Positions 58,746 through 64,000 of a DNA stretch of 64,000 nt are shown here, piece by piece. The notes beneath the pieces are model-generated. The model worked only from the letters and a program-made list of their open reading frames with translations. It was not told the DNA's origin and did not search any database. The number at the start of each line of letters is the position of its first letter. Position 1 is the first letter of the stretch. The position numbers and the translations under genes were made by a program. Origin of the DNA: Acidocella aminolytica 101 = DSM 11237 (GTDB taxonomy: Bacteria; Pseudomonadota; Alphaproteobacteria; Acetobacterales; Acetobacteraceae); contig NZ_FQVJ01000004.1 of the NCBI RefSeq assembly GCF_900129125.1, positions 1-64,000 on the forward strand, read 5' to 3'.

Positions 58746-59438
58746 ATGGGTGTTTACCTGATCAGCGGCGGTGCAAAAGGCATTGGGGCGGACACAGCTG
58801 CCCGGTTGCTGCAGGATGGCCACCGTGTGGTCGTGGCTGATAAGGTCAAACCGGACAACACCAAGGCCCGCGCCGTCATCTGCGACGTTGCCGACCCCGC
58901 CCAGGTCGCCAGCCTGATGACCGGCATTGAAACAATCGAGGAGCGCCTGGACGGCATTGTCTGCAATGCCGGCTTCATGATTCGCAAATCTATTGAGGAT
59001 CTGACGCCGGAGGAGTGGAACAGTGTGGTGGCCACCAACCTCACCAGCACCTTTCTGTTGGTGCGCGCGGGAGCGAAGATGCTGCGAGCCGCCCACGGGG
59101 CGGTCGTCACCATCTCCTCCACCCGTGCGCATATGTCTGAACCCGACACGGAATCCTACGCAGCCTCCAAAGGCGGGCTTCTCGCCCTGACCCATGCCCT
59201 TGCCGTGAGTCTGGGGCCGGAGATCCGGGTGAATTGCATCTCCCCGGGCTGGATCGATACCTGCCACTATCCCATCCGCCCGGAAGACCATGCTCAACAT
59301 CCGGTCGGGCGGGTCGGTAAAACCCAGGATATCGCGGATCTGGCCGCTTATCTGCTCAGCCCCAAAGCCGGTTTCATCACCGGTGCGGAAATTATCGCCG
59401 ACGGCGGCATGACCCGGAAGATGATCTACGAGGAATAA
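58746..59438 (+). CDS. Short-chain dehydrogenase/reductase
   Basis: The 230-residue SDR has the cofactor loop ISGGAKGIGADTAARLL, the acidic NAD-selecting end of strand 2 in VVVADKVKPD, CNAGF, catalytic Ser in VVTISSTRAH and the YxxxK pair in ESYAASKGGLLALTHALA. C-terminal PGWIDT and ITGAEIIADGGMTRKM are also typical. The substrate is unknown. The ATG at 58746 has AAGGAGG 8 bases upstream, which rules against the earlier in-frame ATG at 58716. Confidence 0.9.
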   Translation: MGVYLISGGAKGIGADTAARLLQDGHRVVVADKVKPDNTKARAVICDVADPAQVASLMTGIETIEERLDGIVCNAGFMIRKSIEDLTPEEWNSVVATNLTSTFLLVRAGAKMLRAAHGAVVTISSTRAHMSEPDTESYAASKGGLLALTHALAVSLGPEIRVNCISPGWIDTCHYPIRPEDHAQHPVGRVGKTQDIADLAAYLLSPKAGFITGAEIIADGGMTRKMIYEE

Positions 59439-59453
59439 GAGGACAGAGACAGC

Positions 59454-59495
59454 TTGACATCAGACTGAGTTTAGATATATCTATTTGTATCTAAA
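59454..59495 (+). promoter_or_regulatory. padR promoter and operator
   Basis: TTGACA at 59454-59459 is followed 16 bases later by TATATC (59476-59481). An inverted repeat TTTAGATA (59470-59477) and TATCTAAA (59488-59495) covers the -10 element. This is the expected place for a PadR-type dimer to block its own promoter. Confidence 0.65.
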
Positions 59496-59522
59496 TACAG
59501 AAAGAGAAAGTTTATCCTCATC

Positions 59523-60068
59523 ATGAGATCCAAACATCACTTCAAATCCATGTTTTCCGAAGGTCCCTGCCAAAACCGCCGCTTCATGCGGATGGAACGC
59601 GGCATAGGAAGGCGCGGCGGCAGGCGGTTGCTGGAGCAAGGCAATCTGCGCGTGCTGGTGCTGCATTTGATCAACGAAGCGCCGCGACACGGTTATGAGT
59701 TGATCAAAGCCATAGAGGACCTGACCGGCGGGGTTTATGCGCCCAGCCCCGGCGTTATCTACCCCACCTTAACCATGCTCGAAGAGTTGAGCCAGCTCTC
59801 TGCCACCACCGAAGGCACCAAGCGCCTGTTCAGCATCACCGATGCCGGAAAAGCCGCGTTGGAAGAAGCCAAGCCGGTCCTCGAAGCCATGCTGGCGCGA
59901 CTGGCCATGGCTCCCTCCAGCGACGCCATGATGCCGGTTGAGCGCGCGGTGGAAAATCTCAAGACGGTGCTGCGCATGAAGCTCAGCAACCGCGCCGACG
60001 ACCCCGAGGCCATGCGTAAAGCCGCGGATATGATCGACGAACTCGTCCGCAAAATCGAGGAGATTTGA
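59523..60068 (+). CDS. PadR-family transcriptional regulator
   Basis: The 181-residue protein has the PadR winged helix: LLEQGNLRVLVLHLINEAPRHGYELIKAIEDLTGG, SPGVIYPTLTMLEELSQL and the wing GTKRLFSITDAGKAALEEA. A helical dimerisation tail follows. The N-terminal 30 residues are basic with FMRMERGIGRRGGRR, seen in the Acidobacteria/alphaproteobacterial form. An inverted repeat overlies its promoter, suggesting autoregulation. The start has only a weak ribosome-binding site; 59523 is the first ATG. Confidence 0.9.
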   Translation: MRSKHHFKSMFSEGPCQNRRFMRMERGIGRRGGRRLLEQGNLRVLVLHLINEAPRHGYELIKAIEDLTGGVYAPSPGVIYPTLTMLEELSQLSATTEGTKRLFSITDAGKAALEEAKPVLEAMLARLAMAPSSDAMMPVERAVENLKTVLRMKLSNRADDPEAMRKAADMIDELVRKIEEI

Positions 60069-60070
60069 TC

Positions 60071-60394
60071 ATGACTGAACAAACTCCCACACCCCAGAAA
60101 GGAAATTGGAGCGTGAATGCAACCGCCATCATCGCCACTGAGTCAGCCCGGCGTTATCTTGGCCAGTTTGTCAGCCATTTCGCCCATAAGCTCCCCGCCG
60201 CGCGCGAAGCTGACAACAGCCAGGGCGAGGTCAGCTTTGCCACCGGCCTCTGCACGCTGGATGCGGACGCGCAAAAGCTGTCCATCATCGTGAATGCCGG
60301 CAGCGTGGAAGACCTCACACGGCTAAAAGACGTGGTGGACCGGCATTTGCTGCGGTTTGCCTTCCGCGAGGACCTGCAGATCAACTGGCGGTAA
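60071..60394 (+). CDS. DUF2218 domain protein
   Basis: The 107-residue protein matches DUF2218: ATESARRYLGQFVSHFAHKLPA, then VSFATGLCTLDADAQKLSIIVNA, and the closing VDRHLLRFAFREDLQINW. DUF2218 genes are often found next to padR and siderophore or cofactor transport genes. The ATG at 60071 has GAGGAG upstream, inside the padR 3' end, so the pair is cotranscribed. Confidence 0.85.
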   Translation: MTEQTPTPQKGNWSVNATAIIATESARRYLGQFVSHFAHKLPAAREADNSQGEVSFATGLCTLDADAQKLSIIVNAGSVEDLTRLKDVVDRHLLRFAFREDLQINWR

Positions 60395-60401
60395 GGCGTT
60401 T

Positions 60402-61319
60402 CTAAACCGTGCCTTTCGGCCAACGGCGATGCAGCCATAGCCAGTCGCCGGGCCGGGCGCGGATCCAGCCTTCCAGGGTTTGGTTCATCGCGTTTGTCAC
60501 AGCCAGCATATCGGCCTGTTTGTCACCACTATCCGGCAAGGCCAGCGGCGGGTCGCATATAACCTGCAACCGCGCCGGGCCTTTGCGGACCACGTGAATC
60601 GGGAGAACTGGGCAGCGGAATTTCAACGCGAAGCTGGCCAGCGCATCCATGGTCATGGCCGTCTTGCCGAAAAACGGCACAGCCACTCCGGTATCCAACT
60701 TCTGGTCCACCAGCAGCCCCAGCGCGCCGCCTTTTCGCAAATGCGCATAAGCCGCCCTGGCACCCGTGGCCCCTTTCGGGAACATCTGCACCGGCTTGCC
60801 ATATCCTTGCCGCCGCAATCGGCCGAGAATCTCGTCCACCGCCTTATTGGACGCGGCGCGATACATAAAACCGAAATCAAGCCCCTTCGTCTCGGCCATA
60901 ACGGGCATCACTTCCCAATTACCGAGATGGCCGGTAAAAAACAGAACCGGCTGTCCGGGCGCCAGATTCGGCGCCACATGCTCGTTCCAGCCCGTCAGCA
61001 CATAGCCGGGCTGGTCACTGCCCTCGGGAACTTCGCGGATTTGCTTCAGGGTCACCAGTTCTGTAATGCTCTGACCCAGATTTTCCCAGACCTGCCGGAT
61101 AATCCGCTGGCGCTGCGACGCTGAAAGCGCTGGCAAAGCCAACCTCAAATTAGCGTCCCCCACCTTGCGCGAAACCGGCAAAAGCGGGCCAATCGTCCGG
61201 GCCACCGCACCGCCCAGCCTGGACGCCGCCGTAACCGGCAAGGCTGAAAGCAGCTTCACCAGCGCGCGAACAACCAGCGCCTCAGCGCGCCGGGAAAAGG
61301 GCAAAGGCGCGTCGTTCAT
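60402..61319 (-). CDS. LpxL/HtrB-type lipid A acyltransferase
   Basis: The 305-residue enzyme belongs to the lauroyl/myristoyl acyltransferase family that adds secondary acyl chains to Kdo-lipid A. The HX4(D/E) catalytic motif is in FFTGHLGNWEVMP (near residue 130); QKLDTGVAVPFFGKTAMT, and ILPIHVVRKGP-like VLPIHVVRKGP follow. It is the last gene of the lipid A operon and overlaps lpxK by ATGA. Confidence 0.9.
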   Translation of the reverse strand: MNDAPLPFSRRAEALVVRALVKLLSALPVTAASRLGGAVARTIGPLLPVSRKVGDANLRLALPALSASQRQRIIRQVWENLGQSITELVTLKQIREVPEGSDQPGYVLTGWNEHVAPNLAPGQPVLFFTGHLGNWEVMPVMAETKGLDFGFMYRAASNKAVDEILGRLRRQGYGKPVQMFPKGATGARAAYAHLRKGGALGLLVDQKLDTGVAVPFFGKTAMTMDALASFALKFRCPVLPIHVVRKGPARLQVICDPPLALPDSGDKQADMLAVTNAMNQTLEGWIRARPGDWLWLHRRWPKGTV

Positions 61320-62260
61320 GCATTCAACAACAATTCCAGCGCAAGCTCATCCTCCCAGACAAGCTGCGCCTGCACCACCAGACAAGCCGCGCGCAGATTA
61401 GGAGGCAGCTTCACAAAATCCTTCGCCGTGGTCACCAACCGAGCGCCTTTGTTGGCGGCCTCAGCCAGCAAGGCCGTTGCGTCCCGCGCCTCGTAAACAT
61501 GGTGGTCCGGGTAGGCATGGCTGGCCACCAACTCCGCCCCCAACGACAATACGGAGCGGAAGAACTTATCTGGCCTGCCGATGCCCGCAAAAGCAATAAC
61601 CGGGCGACGGCCCAGCGGCTCTATGCAGTCCGGGATCAGATTAGCGCGCAACACCGGCAGAAAAGGTGGAAGCTGCGCCAGGGCGCCGGTTTCATCATTA
61701 CCAATGAGTATCGCCGCATGGCAACGCTGTGCCGCGCAGGCCACCGGCTCACGCAGCGGCCCGGCGGGCAATAGCAAGCCGTTACCAAACCCATAGCCGC
61801 CATCAATCACCAATAACGATAAATCTTTCTGCAAGGCCGGGTTCTGCAAGCCATCATCCATGACAATGGCGGTAGCACCCTCCGCCAAGGCCAACCTAGC
61901 CCCCGCCGCGCGGTCACGGGCTTTTACAGTTGGGGCTGCGTCGACCAGCAAAAGCGCTTCATCCCCAACCTCATCTGCGGTGTGCAGACCACGTTCCACT
62001 AGAACCGGCCCCTCCAGCGCGCCGCCATAGCCACGCGTCAGCGCAAAAGGGAGCCCTGGTAGGCGTGACAAAATATCCAGCGCCACCACGGTTTTTCCTG
62101 CACCGCCAACACTGGCATTGCCCACGCATATCGTCTTGATACCAATCGACAGCCCAGGCCGCCCCACCCGCCTAGCCGTAGCAAGGCGGGTGATCAGCCC
62201 AAAGGGCCGTAAAAGCTGCGCGGCAAGGCCACGCCTGGTCCAGAATTCGGGAGCTATCAT
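61316..62260 (-). CDS. lpxK: Tetraacyldisaccharide 4'-kinase
   Basis: LpxK phosphorylates the 4' position of the lipid A disaccharide. The 314-residue protein has the P-loop GNASVGGAGKTVVALDI, LTRGYGG and VMDDGLQNPALQKDLSLLVIDG, and GYGFGNGLLLPAGPLREP. Its start overlaps waaA by ATGA and its stop overlaps the acyltransferase gene, so the order waaA, lpxK, lpxL is one transcript. Confidence 0.97.
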   Translation of the reverse strand: MIAPEFWTRRGLAAQLLRPFGLITRLATARRVGRPGLSIGIKTICVGNASVGGAGKTVVALDILSRLPGLPFALTRGYGGALEGPVLVERGLHTADEVGDEALLLVDAAPTVKARDRAAGARLALAEGATAIVMDDGLQNPALQKDLSLLVIDGGYGFGNGLLLPAGPLREPVACAAQRCHAAILIGNDETGALAQLPPFLPVLRANLIPDCIEPLGRRPVIAFAGIGRPDKFFRSVLSLGAELVASHAYPDHHVYEARDATALLAEAANKGARLVTTAKDFVKLPPNLRAACLVVQAQLVWEDELALELLLNA

Positions 62261-63489
62261 GACACATCATCTAAGATGAGCCTTGCGAGGCGTTCAGGCA
62301 ATCGCTCCACTTCCGCAAAAATCGCGGCCGCGCGTTGACCCGCCGCTCGTGCCTCCTCCGGCAAAGTCAGCCAGCCCCGCACAGTTCCGGCCAACCCGGC
62401 AGCGTCCTGCACTTCAGCCAGCGCCTGAGCCATCCGCAAACGCGCGGCCGCTTCCTGGAAATTCTCGAGATGCGGGCCGGAAATCACAGGCCGGGACAGC
62501 AAAGCGGGTTCAACGATATTGTGCCCGCCAAACCCGGCTAGAGAATTGCCAATGAATGCAAACGATGCCAGCCGGAAAAACAGCCCCAGCTCGCCCAGCG
62601 TATCCGCCACATAAACCTGCCCAGCCACTGGCGGCTGCCCCAAGGCACGGCGCGGCGCGGCGCCACACAACGCCGCCACCTCAGCCCCACGTTCAGGATG
62701 ACGCGGCGCCAAGATTGTCACCAATCCTGGAAACGCCCCCAGCAAGGCCTGATGTGCTTCATAAACCAGTATCTCCTCACCGGGATGCGTACTAGCAGCC
62801 AGCCAAACCGGCCCCGGTAAGGCGGCTTGCAGCGCAGCCAGGGTTGCCTCGTCATACGGCAAGGGGGCCGCGAAGAATTTCAGATTGCCCCACTCCAGCA
62901 CCCTCGCCGCCCCCAACGCCCGGAAATGCGCGGCATCCCCAGTTGATTGCGCATGGATGGCGGCAAACCCACCCAGCAGCCGCCTCGCCGAACCCGCCGC
63001 ACACCGCCAGTTCCGGGTGGACGCAGCGGAGATCCGGCCATTGACCAGAAACCGACGAATCCCCCGCGCCTCGCAGGCCAGCAGCAGATTGGGCCAGATC
63101 TCGCTTTCCAGAAACACCGCCGCATCCGGGTGCCAATGCTCAAGAAACCTAGCTCCCCATTGCGGCACATCCAGCGGCACGAATTGATGCACGGCCCCTT
63201 CCGGCAAACGTGCCGCCGCCAGCAGGGCCGATGTCACCGTGCCGGTGGTCAGCAGCACCGGGCCGCGCGCCGCCAGCAGCTTAATCAGCGGCAGGGCGGA
63301 CATTGTCTCCCCCACACTGGCGGCATGCACCCACACCAGCGACCCTTCAGGCCGTGGCAATGAGGCGAACCCCTCCCGCTCACCTAGGCGCCCGGCTACC
63401 TCCTTGCCCCGCCCCGCGCGGCGCCGCAACATCCGCCGCAACACAGGCGGCGCCAACCGGGTTGCACCCGCGTAAAGCCCTAAAATCAT
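62257..63489 (-). CDS. waaA: 3-deoxy-D-manno-octulosonic acid transferase
   Basis: WaaA (KdtA) adds Kdo to lipid A precursor. The 410-residue protein has the N-terminal membrane anchor region, LVWVHAASVGETMSALPLI with the catalytic glutamate, QFVPLDVPQW, FLESEIWPNLL, ILAPRHPERG and the C-terminal NSLAGFGGHNIVEPALLSRPVISGPHL split over the sugar-nucleotide site. It overlaps lpxK downstream and the DUF374 gene upstream. Confidence 0.97.
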   Translation of the reverse strand: MILGLYAGATRLAPPVLRRMLRRRAGRGKEVAGRLGEREGFASLPRPEGSLVWVHAASVGETMSALPLIKLLAARGPVLLTTGTVTSALLAAARLPEGAVHQFVPLDVPQWGARFLEHWHPDAAVFLESEIWPNLLLACEARGIRRFLVNGRISAASTRNWRCAAGSARRLLGGFAAIHAQSTGDAAHFRALGAARVLEWGNLKFFAAPLPYDEATLAALQAALPGPVWLAASTHPGEEILVYEAHQALLGAFPGLVTILAPRHPERGAEVAALCGAAPRRALGQPPVAGQVYVADTLGELGLFFRLASFAFIGNSLAGFGGHNIVEPALLSRPVISGPHLENFQEAAARLRMAQALAEVQDAAGLAGTVRGWLTLPEEARAAGQRAAAIFAEVERLPERLARLILDDVS

Positions 63490-64000
63490 GGCACGGCCCG
63501 CTCTTGCGCCGCGTTCAACGCCGCCTCAATCGCAGGCAGTGCGGCGCGCCAGTCCTCACGCGACACCTCCACCGGCGCCCCGCATACCAGCACCAGCCGC
63601 CCGAATGGCAGCGGTATCCGCATCTGATCCCAGCTTTTATGCAAGGTGATAAACCGGCTCGTGGCCGCGGCGCAGGGCAGGATTTTCACCCCCGTGATTC
63701 CGGCCAAGGCCGCAACACCCGCCGCCGCGCGCCGGGCCGGGCCTCGCGGGCCATCCGGGGTGATCGCGACATGCGCGCCGCCTTTAATACTGCGGACAAG
63801 CTCCTGCATCCCAGCCACGCCGCCCTTGGAACTGGAACCAGACACCAGCCCCATGCCCAAAGCTCGCATTATATTGCCAATTAACTGTCCATCCCGGTGG
63901 CGGCTGGCCAATGCCACTGCCGGGCGCATCATGCCGGCTTTATGCACCTCCCGCCATAATACCGGCATTGTGGGCAGGGTTTCGTGCCAGAAGGCCGTGA
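63486..64000 (-). CDS. DUF374 lysophospholipid acyltransferase-like protein, partial
   Basis: The frame is open to the window edge; about 171 residues of the C-terminal part are visible. It has HRDGQLIGNIMRALGMGLVSGSSSKGG and HVAITPDGPRGPARRAAAGVA, the DUF374 blocks typical of alphaproteobacterial acyltransferases encoded beside waaA and lpxK. A role in acylation of lipid A or a related lipid is likely. Its stop overlaps waaA by ATGA. The start lies outside the window. Confidence 0.9.
   Translation of the reverse strand, partial: TAFWHETLPTMPVLWREVHKAGMMRPAVALASRHRDGQLIGNIMRALGMGLVSGSSSKGGVAGMQELVRSIKGGAHVAITPDGPRGPARRAAAGVAALAGITGVKILPCAAATSRFITLHKSWDQMRIPLPFGRLVLVCGAPVEVSREDWRAALPAIEAALNAAQERAVP

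Overview
The window is a high-GC chromosomal segment with two tRNA genes and about 65 protein genes, nearly all housekeeping. It looks like an alphaproteobacterium of the Acetobacteraceae, near Acidocella or Acidiphilium. The pointers are a GAAC-N7-GAAC SOS box before recA, the ubiG, lysC, ptsP, prfA, prmC, DUF4167 gene order, divergent ruvX and gatCAB, an OprB-type porin, a three-heme alcohol-dehydrogenase-type cytochrome c and the form of the infC N terminus. The family assignment is inference; no 16S gene is present.

Layout. 1-225 is the end of an IS1182-type transposase. 344-3810 carries a GFA-family gene, SOS-controlled recA and, converging on it, guaB. 3903-7421 is a minus-strand galactofuranose operon: a GlfT2-like protein that seems to have lost its catalytic core, UDP-galactopyranose mutase, and a GT2 transferase with an intact acidic motif. 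7679-9477 holds rlmE and a Ppx/GppA phosphatase, followed by tRNA-Gln(CUG), a CorA/ZntB transporter and sufE. 11169-18829 is a minus-strand run of ubiG, an M20 amidohydrolase, recO, parC, a FUSC transporter and two small genes. 18906-29803 is a plus-strand run of lysC, a nitronate monooxygenase-like gene, ptsP, a RodZ-like gene, ispG, hisS, prfA, prmC and a DUF4167 gene. infC follows on the minus strand.

30613-38820 is more accessory: a glycosyltransferase remnant, two GNAT genes, the OprB porin, PPK2, hisI, an orphan three-heme cytochrome c, and a tightly overlapping GNAT, nitrilase, lpxB operon. A frameshifted second IS1182-type transposase (38960-40050) separates lpxB from maeB. 42477-44342 has tRNA-Leu(GAG), lipB and a luciferase-like monooxygenase. 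An AT-rich gap with a possible CsbD relic leads to a fasciclin gene, ruvX, gatCAB, a flavin reductase, a Gfo/Idh oxidoreductase and secDF. 53513-60394 has an EAL protein, an MBL hydrolase, a 54-residue membrane protein, a DUF445 gene, an IalB-like gene, rlmN, an SDR gene and a padR-DUF2218 pair. The window ends in a lipid A and Kdo operon: a DUF374 acyltransferase, waaA, lpxK and an LpxL-type acyltransferase.

The genes form several functional groups: envelope glycolipid synthesis (lpxB, lpxK, waaA, the acyltransferases and the Galf cluster), translation (gatCAB, tRNA-Gln, hisS, prfA, prmC, infC, rlmE, rlmN), DNA repair and topology (recA, recO, parC, ruvX) and central metabolism (maeB, lysC, guaB, hisI, ispG, lipB). 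I saw no phage, CRISPR array or defence island. The most unusual points are the core-deleted GlfT2-like gene, two probable non-canonical start codons (ATA for infC, ATT for ptsP), an unlisted small membrane protein, and the unfused GNAT plus nitrilase pair.
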